Assembly (NCBI RefSeq): GCF_964340395.1
Contig: NC_135562.1
Location: 18,053,485 to 18,117,484 of the forward strand
Length of the DNA stretch: 64,000 bases
Origin: Glandiceps talaboti
Lineage: Eukaryota; Hemichordata; Enteropneusta; Spengelidae
Direction of reading: 5' to 3'
Part shown: in pieces, positions 1 through 12,832 of the stretch
Numbering within the stretch: the first letter of the stretch is position 1
How the letters are laid out: every line of letters begins with the position of its first letter
Position numbers and translations under genes: made by a program
The notes under the pieces: model-generated
The model's input: only the letters and a program-made list of their open reading frames with translations
The model's database searches: none
Told to the model about the DNA's origin: nothing

Positions 1-433
1 CCACTCGGCCACCAACAATCCTTATATCGCAGTTCGTATACATTTTTAAAATCACAGAGCTTGAAATTCAGTAGTCCAGGACACACAGAATACTAAACTA
101 TGGTATCTAGAAGACCAAAATGAGACGGTGATAGTCAACCTGAAGTACTTGTGAGTCACAAGTGGATTTTGCTTTTGTTTTTCCCTACCATACCTGGTAC
201 GTATTTCACCAACAACCTATTGCTTTAATGGAATCTACGGATAGAGCCAGAAAACAGGCACAAATTCTTAATGGGTTTTAAATTCTTCGCACTGGGATAT
301 CACGGTTAGCACGTCAAGGATTCTAGGGTAGGTGGTAGTCTCCTACATGTAGACCAACGGAAAGCTAAATCGATCAGACGACCAAATTTAAAAATAAAAT
401 TACAGCTCTGCAAAACATAGTCAAGCTGATTTA
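1..433. other. No feature seen
   Basis: AT-rich sequence. A splice-like pair near 190-230 on the minus strand was tested and all frames close. If the minus-strand gene continues, this is intron. Confidence 0.4.
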
Positions 434-1016
434 TTAAAGGGGCACAAGCTGAGAAAATTCATTAGTAAAAATACTTACTAAAAATTTTGATTACACTATT
501 TTTAGTATAAAGTTGATGCATACCTCGATCCTTTTTACATTACTGGCATTGTTAGCACGGTTCTTGCACATTTTGTTATAAGTATAATAAATTATGTCAT
601 TGGACCGTTCATAAGTTATATCCTAAAACCTGGTTTGAGTTCAGTCAATAGGCCTTTCCAAAATTTGCCATGGTGGCGCTCTACTTCCTGTCTGTGTGTA
701 CCTTAGGGGGTATACATGGTATAGGTTACTCGGTTAATCATAGAACACTGCTGCTTTCCTCGATGTCTGAACAATACGAAAAACATCCCTGATTTACACT
801 TCTACAGAATACCAAGGGAAACAGTACTTATGACGTGATGATACCCCCAATTTGAGTGAGGGTGCTGTATTCTCAATTTCCTGTTTGCAGTCTGAAATGA
901 CCTATTGTAAGTGATGGTTAAGTAAATACCAGTAAGTAGAATACTGTGAATACCTTTTAATTTGCAGAAAAAAATTGCATCCCCCAAAAAATATAAGTCA
1001 GCTTGTGCCCCTTTAA
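434..1016. mobile_element. MITE family A (TTAA ends), complete copy
   Basis: Perfect 17-bp inverted ends, TTAAAGGGGCACAAGCT at 434-450 and its complement at 1000-1016, bound 583 bp of non-coding DNA. TTAA at both ends points to a TTAA-targeting (piggyBac- or Kolobok-like) origin. A second copy lies at 11149-12043. Confidence 0.75.
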
Positions 1017-2096
1017 CTAAAAACCAAAGATAAAATCCTATTCTTATCGTTATGGCAACTATAATATTCTGAGAGACATGTACTTTAAAAAAATCCATTC
1101 AAAAGCATTCTTATTAAATATTTACTATTCCTTGATAACATCTCCCAAAAAATTTGCAGCTATATTCACTAACACGACCTGATAAAAAATGATTAATAAA
1201 AATCTTCTCTCCTGAAAAAAGTAGTGACTGTAAACTTTTCCATATTTTTAATACAAAGTCCAAATGGAGAGCTCTTTTTGAATAGCTTTTGTTCAAGGTC
1301 ACATGCAACTTCTTTGGAGACATTTTCATGAAGTCAGAGCGTCTGTTTGATGATAGATTTATGTTCACTTGCCATGGAAACCATCATCCTTCACACAGTT
1401 GCTACAAAAGCATACTGAGTGTTTCAAAATAAATGTGTTACCATGGCAACAATATGACATTGATGTCATCAAGAGATAAAGTGCTTTATTACCCCACAGG
1501 GTGACGCTACTCTGAAGGCACCTCATACAATAAATATATAATCGTTCAATTCACTAAAATCTATCGCAATATTTTGTAACTCCTTACTTGAGAATCTCTT
1601 AATTCCCCACCCGTAGGGGAAGAATGATGAAACCACAATGCCCCCACATCAAATCATAGAAGTGAAAAAAAATAAGCCTTCTTGGTTGCCATGGTTACCT
1701 AATCATGTTTTCTGATTGACATTAATGATAAACACAATGTGAGAGATCTTCAATGATTTTTATTCTTCACAAATAAAGAATGTATAGCCAAAATTTGAAA
1801 ATGAAATTTCTTTATCTCTACTGGGGATATAGATAAGGGTTGATTGAACCAGCAAAAACCGATCTGCCATTCTGTGATTTCTAGCCAGTTAATACTTTTC
1901 AGGAATTTGTTTTTTATATTTTTTTCAAATTCAGATTCCATTGCAATCAGAAGGTATGTGACTAGAATGCATACTTTTAGTCCTTGAATTTCAAAAAAAA
2001 CTCCTGGGGAGAGGAGGAGGTGGAGCCCGGGACACCTTTCCTATACGCATCCTTAATTTGACAGTTGCTGTACTCATTATTATCCGCTACCTTTCC
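1017..2096. other. Intronic/intergenic, no gene seen
   Basis: Contains GGTTGCCATGGTTACC-type words, common in these repeats, but no splice-bounded open frame. Confidence 0.4.
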
Positions 2097-2799
2097 TAGC
2101 CTGTTTACGGTGCTGAATTACTGACTCAGATAAAACTTGTCTTATTCAGCTTGTCTTGTAGTCTGTACGATACAGACATGGTTTGCCATGCTATCAGTCG
2201 GCACTACTAATAGTCTGTATGATACAGACATTCATGCCACGCTATCAGTCAGCACTCTTCATTAAGAACCTCTGATAGGTACGACAATCCCAGTCTAGTC
2301 AATCCCCTTGCTTGAGCACAGATATCTGTGCTACCCCCTACGGTGTTCATATAAACATGATGACATCATGGCGTCCCCACGTGATTTTAGTGTAAATAGA
2401 CTGGAGGTGGAGTCCTGGTTGGATATTTGCATATCAGAGTCAAAAATGAATCAGCTGTACAAATGAATATTAATGAGTGATGACAACAGCCTGTCAGTTT
2501 GTGATGGATTACTATTGACATGGGCCGTGGTGGTGGTGGTGGTGGTGGGGGTGTGTGAACCACATTTAACACCTTGAGCAAGGTGACTGACTGGGATTGT
2601 GGTATGGAATACGGTCCTTCAGGACCTTGACTAACACAGCCCAAAAGCCATTTTTACCTGAACACCTCCACAACTGATGGGGTGTGTGACTAACTACTTA
2701 GATCTTCAAACCATAATTATCAACTTTCTACGGTTTGCAAGTCAAGCGGAATAAGACAAATGTTATCAGAGTCAGTCATTCAGCGTCGTAAACAGACTA
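2097..2799. mobile_element. TIR element family E with about 50-bp termini
   Basis: The left terminus starts TAGCCTGTTTACGGTGCTGA and the right end is its diverged complement, TCAGCGTCGTAAACAGACTA, with about 50 bp of match on each side (through CTTGTCTTATTC). The interior holds a repeated AGTCTGTAYGATACAGACAT and a (GGT)n run. TA on both sides may be the target duplication. Confidence 0.6.
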
Positions 2800-3171
2800 T
2801 AAAGTAATTTGTCCACTTTGACCTATTCCTTAAAAATAGTTACACCCCTGTCAATAGTTACACCCCTGTCAATACTATCACCAGCATTAATGTACATGTA
2901 TCCATCTCTATACATACATACATTGCAATGTGATGTATAAATACAATGTACAAAACTTAATCCTCAGTCACATACAGTTGAAATTAAACTTAAAGGGTTA
3001 GAAAAGACTTTCCCAAAGATTTTGAGATTTTCGTATTTTCCTTTCACTCTCCCTTTAATATAATAAATGTCTTCAACATAGAATAAAAGCCATTTTGCTC
3101 AGTTGTCAGAAAAGACTGTACATGTTTAGTAGATACATTTTGTACTTTCTATAGGTACATTTATTTAGACA

Positions 3172-3300
3172 ACTTAAAGAAGCCATGATGGATAAGGATT
3201 AGATATTTATTTTGGATTTTCATTTATAAAATAAGTGTATCATGGCTTCCTGCTTGAAAACTGAATTTGAAACAACACTGACAAATTCAAAGCAATATTT
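3172..3300. mobile_element. Foldback MITE family B, left-arm fragment
   Basis: CTTAAAGAAGCCATGATGG followed by ATTTATTTTGGATTTTCATT and a CTTGAAAACTGAATTTG segment tracks the left arm of the 51.6-kb copy with many substitutions. Confidence 0.4.
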
Positions 3301-4028
3301 TTCAAAAATAAAAACAACTGAAATAAAATCCCAATGTACCTGCCCTATTTTCTGAGGCTATTTACTGGAAAAACAAAAAAATATTTTTCGCCTAATCTAA
3401 TTCAGGTTTAAAGACAAAACTGTTAACATTTTAGGCTGTCAGTTTTGAGTATAGAGCCCAAATCAACAACAAGCATAGAATAGGGTTGCATATATAAGTC
3501 TTTTCAAGAAAACAGTTTGTAGCCATAATGTTTGTGAACGTCATTAAAACAACCATCGTTTATAGTGTTACCTAGCAACCAGAGGATATTGTCCTCTTTT
3601 CCTTCCTTGCAGGTCAATGCCATCCGATTAATGGTTTCCGCTGTTTTTGTGTTGAAGCGATGGTCATATTGTGAGATTTAATTTAAGTCATCTTACCCTA
3701 CAGATTGTAACAGGCAATAAAACAAACTATTATTTTCTGGTGACCTTCAGGTTCTATTTTGGAAATTCTATCTGCAATTTAGTTTTCTTTTATTATATAT
3801 AGAATTATATCTGAATTATACACACATTGTACTCTTATTGGCTAACATGGTTATTGATGAAAATATACTTAATAACTGTAATGTACCACAATCACTTTAT
3901 AGTCAGAGTTATTGAGAATACCTAGAGTATATGATAACCTCTAAATTCAGGTAGAATAGTTTTTCAATATTCTGTTCTTCTTGGTACTTTCCACCTCTGG
4001 CTTTCTCTCTCCCTTTTTCTCCCCCCCC

Positions 4029-4079
<51 letters not shown>

Positions 4080-4084
4080 GTCTC

Positions 4085-4160
<76 letters not shown>
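4029..4160. repeat. (CTGT)n followed by (CT)n
   Basis: About twelve CTGT units run into some 80 bp of mostly pure CT. Open frames across it are repeat artefacts. Confidence 0.9.
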
Positions 4161-4166
<6 letters not shown>

Positions 4167-4824
4167 CCCTTCAGCCTCTAAACTCTAAGTGTCTACATGT
4201 ACTCCTCTCAACATTCTCTTCTTTGTTTGTCTCCTTCCCCTTTCTCACTATCTATTACCTCCTCCCCCACCCGCAATTGAATTGAAATTCATTTCTCCAT
4301 ATGCTATTGTCAACATCATATACAATATATAAGTACTTCAGCAAACTATATTAAGATTTGTCATTACATGATGGTCATACTCTTTTACATATTTGCTTCA
4401 CATGAAGCGAACAATAACAGGAACATTCACAATGACGACTCCTTTAGTCTCGGTGAACCACATACCGATAAGATCATGGATCAAACTAAATAAAAAATTG
4501 TATTCTCCAATTACTCTTATTGTCAATAGATATTAACAACTATATATCACAAGTTAGAGCTAGGACTCATTGTCCCACGATATGAAACTGACAGTGTCCG
4601 TGACAAAATGAAAAGACTTTAAAAGTGTTCAAGAGTCCGCTGCGGTACTACATGTATCTCCAATCCACTACAAAACATGAAACCTGAGAAGTTCTATCAG
4701 TTGGGATAATCTGGTTATGTATTATTATGTGGATGGAAGATATGCAGTGATCTAATACATGTCAGACACGCAATGTTGTCACAGTTGCTCGAAATACGGT
4801 ATCTCCATTGGTGACTATTTGGGG

Positions 4825-4952
4825 GGTAGTGTTTGTTTGTTTGCTTGTTTGTTTATTTGTTTGTTTATTCATGTATTTATCTACTTATTTATCGGTTTAG
4901 TTGTTAATGTTTACTTGTGTTTTGTTTGTTTACTTGTTTGTTTGTATTTGTA
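4825..4952. repeat. TTTG/TTTA tetranucleotide repeat
   Basis: Imperfect GTTT and ATTT units over about 125 bp. Confidence 0.8.
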
Positions 4953-5675
4953 AACAAAACTAACTGAGCCTGATAACTCCCTGTGTATATAGTTGTTCTA
5001 ATGTCTACACTACAGGTATGACAGGCTATGTTTGTATTAAATGCACTGCACATCGACACAAATGACAGATAATCTTATTCCTCCTTTAATAACTGTTTAC
5101 AATCACTCATTTCTATGCTACATGTATTATGTCAGTTTACAACTTACTTTGAAACAATGAAGTCAAGGCCAAACTACAAATTACAGTGTGGAGCAAAGCA
5201 CTCAATACAAATAACAAAAACAACATGGGAGACACAAATGAGAACACATAAACTCTCAAACACATAGATCGACACCAACATAGACACATACTATACTATA
5301 CAGACACAAACAACCAACCACATACATGTACATACACGACAAACACTGTAGACACACAGTACGGTACAACAATTAACACAGACACACACAGATATCTGAT
5401 ACACATTTACATGACAAATAGACACACAAACATACATTTGTACAATGTATACACATAAACACTCCAAAACTAAATACACAAACACATTAATATCATATAT
5501 ATCTTGCAAATTATGTCAACTGTTTGTACTGGTGGTCTTAAGGATCAATATGTGACGTACACTCAGGTAACTGATCACCTGGTCAACAATCAAACCAGGG
5601 TGGATACATTGATTTCTAACAAATACAGAAAGACAATTACCCTCGTAATAAACATTACGTACTGTAAAATCTTAC

Positions 5676-5702
5676 CTCTGTCAAATTCAAAAGCCATCAA
5701 CC
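5676..5702 (-). CDS. Exon 4: 27-bp microexon of the unidentified gene (phase 1-1)
   Basis: A tiny exon is bracketed by acceptor GTATTTGCAG| (5703 up) and donor GACAGAG|GTAAGATT (5675 down). It begins with two bases completing a Gly codon, then LMAFEFDR, and ends on the first base of the next codon, so it keeps the phase-1 pattern of exons 1-3. It could also be an alternative first coding exon, because the second codon is ATG (MAFEFDR). The next exon would lie below coordinate 1. The call rests on splice signals and phase agreement only; 27 bp is too short for composition to help. Confidence 0.4.
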
Positions 5703-7924
5703 CTGCAAATACCCCTAAAGTGCTTTTACAGTGCACTTGTAGAAGTTCTAAACCGAAACCTGATTTGTCACACCGTCAGACCCACCATGACAGAGCTAGG
5801 GCACACAAACACATAAACTAGTTATTATGATGGATTAACAGTTTACAAAGACTCATTAAATCCTCATTACTATTGAATGCTTGACCTTTTGAGCCAACAA
5901 TTACTGCAAAGGTCAAATTAGCAAAACTCAACCCTGTTGTTTTTATATATCATTAAAAGTAAAATCAGGTGTACATGATGTCACAACAATTAACTTTTAG
6001 CTCCTGTCCTGTATGCAGGGATTTTGTAGGAATTTTTCTTTTGTCGAATTCTGACTCAGGTAACAATGATTATCACTCGTTTGGTGGCATCACCAGATTA
6101 TACTGGCTGTCTATCAAAAAGTGCATTAAATTAAAGTTTTAGAAGGATCATGCCGACAGAATTATCGACTTAATTAGACAACATCTGACGTCAATAAAAT
6201 ATTGACTAGCCCATCAATGGATTAATCGACTGGTTAGGTCTTTTGTACACAATCACTGATGTACGTGGTCTAAGAGTCTTTCTCAGGAAATAATGTACGT
6301 ATACAATGTACTTGATAAACGTCCTTGTGGGAATTCTGAGTTGCTCTCCCGGTACTACAGTTGAAATAATATTTTCATCAATAAAGTTCAGTTGTACATC
6401 AGTATATGCATGTTCACCGTAAAGTGTTTTTTGTTTGTTGGTATCATGTTACACATGAATATGTTTAGACTAAGTTCTAGTTGCTATACCTTAGGCTCAT
6501 TTTCTATAATCTCTCTCTCCACCGTATAGTCAAATTCCTCTATAGCTTTATTGAACTAAGTTATATTTTTGAATTATATTTAATCAAGTCTTAGGAAAAT
6601 GTTAGCCCTATGCCAGCCTGATTGCTAGAAGATGTTTAGATGCCAGAAAATCATTAAGTTGAGACTCGATTCGTACATTTTAAACTTATGGATTTTTTTT
6701 TTGTCTACACAATTATGTATATCCATGCAACCTATAAAAAAGAAACCATGTCGGAATTGAGGCTCAAAGTTACTTCTTCTGTAAACAAGACCTAAGTCTG
6801 ACACAAGACTATATCCTTTAGCTGTACATACATACATTGCATTGAAGAGGGATGTGTGTACTAAATGAAACAATATCTTGCATTATACATGTATACCCTT
6901 TAGCTGTCAAAATGTTGACTCAGCATTTTTGGGGTGCAGCTGGGATAAGCAGTCCTCTACTGAAGCTAATATAAAAGTTTGTGCATCTCCTTGACTGTGT
7001 TGCTTCAGTAATGGATAGTGTAAGACAAAGGGGGGATTTAGAAGGTGTGAATTGGGTTGACCTTTGTGGTTCAAGTAAAACAAGTCCAGCAAGCAAAGTC
7101 AGAAACCATATGTCTGAATATGGAAGTATAAGTGGTCCGCCTCCACACATGGTCTGAAGAATGACATGCAAGAGTCTGGCCTGGACCAAAACAGTTTGCC
7201 AAAATTACGAGGAAAACATAAACCTGGGTGACAGGTCTATCCTCACTTCATCTTTTTACAACATTGACAAACTTATTTTTAGCACATCTGCCAGACATGT
7301 TTTTTTTTTTTTTACATAAACTTTGAAGAGAAATGTCACGACACACAAACATTGATTTACAACTCCTCCAACTGTATTCCAATAAATCCATTTTTCGCCA
7401 TTTATGGTATGGATAATTACAGGACCTCACTTCTTGAGTAAATAGTCGACTTGTTATCATGACTAAGTTGCCAAGTAATGTTCAATAGTGTTAATCATGT
7501 ACATATGTTGATGTTCTCAAGCCGTATGCACTCCAGTTTCTAAGTCTAGTAACTGTACGTGTGGTCGTTTTTGACTATCTCTCTCTCTCCACTGGATAGT
7601 ATCTAAGTCAAATGGCTCACTTACAGCCCACTAGATGCTCCCTCCTAACAGACATGGGCATCATCTTTCCAATAGACCTTTCCTGTGACAACTGCCCTCT
7701 TGTGGTGATATGAAGACATGATAATAGACATGTTCAATTCATGTCAACCATACACCAATTCTAATGAGATTTTGGAAATTCTTCTGAAAAAACAGGGGAG
7801 GGGGTAGGCTAGGATGGATGGGTGGGGTGGGGTGCCAGGTGGGGTGTGGTTGTCCAGCATACTGGTCAAAACCACCAAATTTTCAAATAATTATATATTT
7901 CACTAGTTCTTGAGGCAAATATCT

Positions 7925-8030
7925 GTATAATAATAATAATAATAATAATAATATTAATAATGTTGGTTTTTATATAGCACTTTCCCACCCACTTGAGGTT
8001 CTGTAGATAACTTCTCATCACTTTACACGA
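7925..8030 (+). mobile_element. SINE/LINE tail-type segment with (AAT)n head
   Basis: (AAT)n is followed by GTTGGTTTTTATATAGCACT and TTCCCACCCACTTGAGG. The same start occurs at 51931 (GTTGGTTTTTAATATAGCG). Confidence 0.4.
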
Positions 8031-8557
8031 AAATATTGTTCTAATAGCACAATTTTTCTTGTTCTGATTTCAACAAATTTGAAATTACGAAGCTGAGTCT
8101 GCACCAGAGTTGCATCTGAGTGATTTTGGAAAATGTTTTGATTCATATAATATAATGACTAAATCATAATTATATCATAAATGTCATATACCCTGCACGG
8201 CACATTTATACAATGTCTAATTACTGGTATTTCAACAATTTTCAACGAATATATTGTTGGTTGGCTGATCAAAAAAGTTATATCTCAGTTACAGGTAATG
8301 TAGGTGTATACAAAAATATGGCCCTTAGACTCTTAGAGTGGAATTTTTATAATTTTGCACAATTTATAATTTACAACAACACTTAATTTGTAGACATTGG
8401 TTTGCTTAATATGTGTAACCACTTTGCCTGGAGCTTACTAGTCTAGTTCCTATACAGTATCGTTACGATTTATATCTTCACTCATAGAGTCACATGTGGT
8501 TACAACCACAGGCTGGTCATCCAGAGTAGGTTCTAACAGGTAAAGGCCTAACCAAAA

Positions 8558-8868
8558 ATATTGTGTGGTTCTGGTATTGCTGAATTTTAGAATAGATGAG
8601 GTACCGGTATGTAGTTTTTTTAAAAATTTTCATATATGCGAGTGTTTAGTTCAGGTAGTTATGTTTTCCATTGTTTTCCAAATGGTCTCTGTGTCATTGG
8701 TTTCTTGTCATCAGATGTACAGCCATTACAGATTGGAAGAACAGTTTTATATTGTCTTTTTAATTTGATATCAGTTTCTGCATCCACTATTTCTCGAATA
8801 CTTAAAAAAAATTTAATGGGTCAGCAGTGAAAAACTAGTTAGGGTCGGGTAACCGGAACCAAACAATT
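8558..8868 (+). mobile_element. MITE family C (GGTTCCGGTTAC ends)
   Basis: The left end reads ATTGTGTGGTTCTGGTATT and the right end, on the other strand, ATTGTTTGGTTCCGGTTACC. The roughly 310-bp interior includes CCATTACAGATTGGAAGAAC, shared with three other copies. Open frames here are repeat-derived. Confidence 0.65.
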
Positions 8869-11148
8869 CTTTTTTCTAGGCATAAGCAATTTCTTATGAC
8901 CCAACAAATTTGGTTTTCCCCTATTCCTAACTGTGCGCTTACTCAAAAGAAAACAGTTGTTACTTTGACAACAGTAAAAAAAAAAAAAATCATTTTTCAT
9001 TGCAGGCCAGACTGGCTGTCATCACTGTTCAATATATCGACTCAGTCTAGTTCTAATGACCTCTCAGGAGTTATTTTTTAATTCCCTTGGTTCTGGTGAA
9101 CCAGATCAGTAATTCCCTGGGAATAAAAAACATGACTGCGTGCAGTATTGATGCTAACATCAGGTGTCCACGACTGACAACGCTTCTCAGAGGAAATGAC
9201 GTCAAGCTACATGTACATCGCAAATTATGATGTTGCTACTAGATACTGTTGCTATGGGTTACAAGATTGTTGTTCACACCTTGACGTTTGTCAATCACAG
9301 TTGACTCTTTGTACATCTAACATGACCATGCTACTTACAGTCCATTGAATTACTGGTAATTGTTGTAAAAACAGCTTTAACATGCTAATTACTGCTAATT
9401 AGCGCTAATTAATGATTATTCACAATCAAGAGTAGCTCAATCGATCAAGAGCTCTTCAACTCAACATTTCTGTCTAAACAAGTCCTTCAATAACTGATGA
9501 GGATTAAGACCACTTAACTTTCAACTCCATGTTGGGATCAAAAACAACAGACTCTCTCCTACATAACTCAGTATTGTATCAATAAATCAATGCCATTGAC
9601 TCTCGCAACCATCCAGTGATGTCAGAAATTTCTTGTACTAGTTAAAATGAGCAAAACAAATGGGCAATGATTGCAATTACACTTTCTCTGCTATATTTAG
9701 AATGCATCCTTGACAATCAGAAATTATGCACTCCAGAGTAATGCAATTCCATTGTGTAACACACCCATTCACATCAAGTGTAAAATAGTTACTTCGTTTC
9801 TTTGTATCCAACATTTTCCCACGCTCTGATCAAAATACTTTCTATTTATTACCGCTAGTATGGACCTATATCGGCACAACTGTCCTTTATACTTCAACTC
9901 CCTGGGGAACATACAATCCATTGCAGCCTCTGTAATGTATAGGATTTAAAGCATTCACATCCCAACCTCTATCCTACCAGGTCCACAAATTATACCATTG
10001 GGTTGACGAGGCCATAATTAGTTAAAAAATTACGGTTCATTCAGATCCTAGAGTTTTTGATCCCTGATAGCACATTGTTTAGCTTTTACCCAACGGCAGT
10101 CCACACTCGCACTCTTAATGAATTAAATTACGTTCTCTGACAACGCACCAAGCACCAATCTCATGTTAGGAGTCCTCTACACTCTATGTTATTACAGCTA
10201 TTAATATTCCTTTAATTCTGTAAATTTTTCATTGCAAATAAAATCACGACACATTTCATTATATAATATGTACCAGTATATTTAATATATATATATATAT
10301 AAAATAAACATAAAATAAACAGTAAAGTGTTTTTAGCCAAGGTGTTTCGCCCAGGGTTTGCAGAGCTGCCTCAGTAGGTCTAATACATCATACTAATTAT
10401 CATTTATGTCCAGTCACATGACCCGAAATGGTAATCACAGCAGTTGCTATTGTTTGCGGTTTATTCCATTTATTCTGTATGTGTTGGATCTTTTTATCTA
10501 ACAGAAAAGTCTTGGCCAGAAACACTTTTATTTATTAAATTACTTTTTTTAATCTATATGTTCAAATGAAACTGCTTAGTGTATATATATGACATGACAT
10601 TTTATTATATTATAAATCTTGCCCAAGGACTTTAGCCAAAAACTTTGGTTTCATTCTAAAAAGACTGGTAGTAATTAAGATAATGGTCTTTCTATAACCA
10701 ATTTTTAAACGATGTTGTAATGTCAGCTGACTGACAAGCCACAGATGAGATAAAAGACAGTACCCCATGCACAACTATGATTACTTTTTACTTCCAATGA
10801 GATTTAGATATTATATTACATCTATATTTATACACTGTTAGTCATTTACGACTTTACTTGCTTTGCACTGCTAACATTATTTACAGATTGATTACAATGA
10901 GAGACATGTACCATGTACTGGCTAATTATAAAGCAATTTACATATTATATTATACTTAATATGAATGTTATGTATCTGTGAAAGCTATAAATGACTGACT
11001 GACTATAGTGAAATCATTTTGTGTGGGTGTTATGGATTCCAATTCAACTTTTCAGACTGATAAAATAGAAAGTTTTATTCAGTATATGATTGAGTAATGC
11101 ATTCACTTTATTCATCCATACTTAGTGGTCTGACATATGACATTATTG

Positions 11149-12043
11149 TTACAGTGGCACAAACTGAGTTTATGAGTTTTTCTACTCAAATGAAAAACTC
11201 ATTGGAAAACCTTGACTAAACTATTCTAGAATGGTGTTTATGTCGATGCAAGCCTTCTATGACATTACAAGGGTTGTCTGGCATTGTTAGAAAAGTTGAT
11301 TGCATCGTAGTGATTTCCTCCACAATCTTTCGTACGTATAATAAATTAAATCATCTGATCATTTATAACTTATAACTTAGAGTGGCCATATAGATGAGAG
11401 ATTTGTATTCATTTTGGAATTTATTTTAATTGGTGAAAGAGCTCTGCTGTGTTTTCCTACCTAACACAAATAAGTTGAAACAACATACATCAGTTCCATA
11501 TTTGTGAGTGAATAAATTGCAAAAAGCTACTCACAATGAGTAAAAAGTTTGTTATTGTAAACTTTTTACGCTTTTTTTTAATCATTGCAATTTATGGAGT
11601 TTAATACATGATTTTTTTTTTGTATTATGTGTCTATTAATCTTTAGAAAAACATAGTAGATTTTTTTTATATAAATTAACAATCTAAAAGCTACAAAATG
11701 TGTAAAAAGTTTGTTACTGTATGTACATTTAACAAACTTTTTATGCATTTTTTTTAATCATTGCAAGTTATTGACTTCCAAATACAACTTTTTTGTATTT
11801 TGTGTCATTCTATTTTTTCAAGTAGCAAAACATAGTACAGTTGTTTTATAAATTAAAAATCTAAAATAAGTACCTGTTTGTCATCCATATGGTCACGTTA
11901 ATACTAGGTCTGAATTCAGTCAATTACAAGTGATAACTTAAAGTATATTTTAACGTGAAGAATACTGCAAGTACCATTTAACTATATGCAGAAACAAATA
12001 CACCCCAAAAAACCCCGATAAACTCAACTTGTGTTCCTCTAAA
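11149..12043. mobile_element. MITE family A, second copy split by a family B insertion
   Basis: The ends read AGTGGCACAAACTGAG at 11153 and CTCAACTTGTGTTCCTCTAAA up to 12043, diverged versions of the 434-1016 termini. The interior aligns with that copy on both sides (GTATAATAAATTA and GAATTCAGTCAATTAC) and is interrupted at 11377-11901 by a foldback element. Confidence 0.65.
11377..11901. mobile_element. Foldback MITE family B nested in family A
   Basis: It starts TTAGAGTGGCCATATAGATG and ends CATCCATATGGTCACGTTAA. The interior holds two successive AAAAAGTTTGTTA hairpins rather than one, so this copy is longer (525 bp) than the roughly 350-bp norm and appears to have a duplicated arm. Confidence 0.65.
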
Positions 12044-12670
12044 CAGCACCAGGAAATCTGATTTCCTACTCAACACAACCAAATTTACCTACAACCTGAC
12101 CTGCCCTAGTCTAGTGCTATTCTTCTTAAGATCTTTCTTTCAGGGAGATGCTTTGATACCACGTTGGCATCCAGACTAAGTCGATGCACCGACTCTTAAA
12201 CAATGAGTACCAGAAAAAGATTGCGTAAATAATCCACTGTCGTCTGTTGAAATCTGGTTCCATACATAACCACTTGACAAGCCAATTACATGGTATGGTA
12301 TGACATTTGAATGGGTTACATTGCCTAGTGGCGTATGAATTACCAGTAAGACAAAAACCGGTAACACTCATCAATACACTATGGATCAAGTAATAATAGG
12401 TAATCAATGGAGATTTGGACTAGCCGTAGCGAGTTTGGTGACAAAAGACAACAGGCTATAGAAGTGTACGTGACATTTACGACAACTGCTTCATTAGTTG
12501 AAAACAATGAAGGTAATCAAGCGATGGGAGTCTATTTTTTTGGTTTGAAATCCAGCCTGGGTGTTATTTTGTACTACTGTCAATGCAAAACTGTAATCCT
12601 GATACTGTATTGTCAACATCTCTGAATTTTTTTTGTTTTTTGATACTATATTTAGTTACTTAGTATCATC

Positions 12671-12832
<162 letters not shown>

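Larger units (their letters stand above)
5706..11148. other. Part of intron 3 of the minus-strand gene, mostly unassigned
   Basis: Apart from the MITE family C copy, the SINE-like tail at 7925 and a G-rich stretch (7800-7855), I see no supported feature. The open frames at 6625-7460 lack splice signals and look random. Confidence 0.4.
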
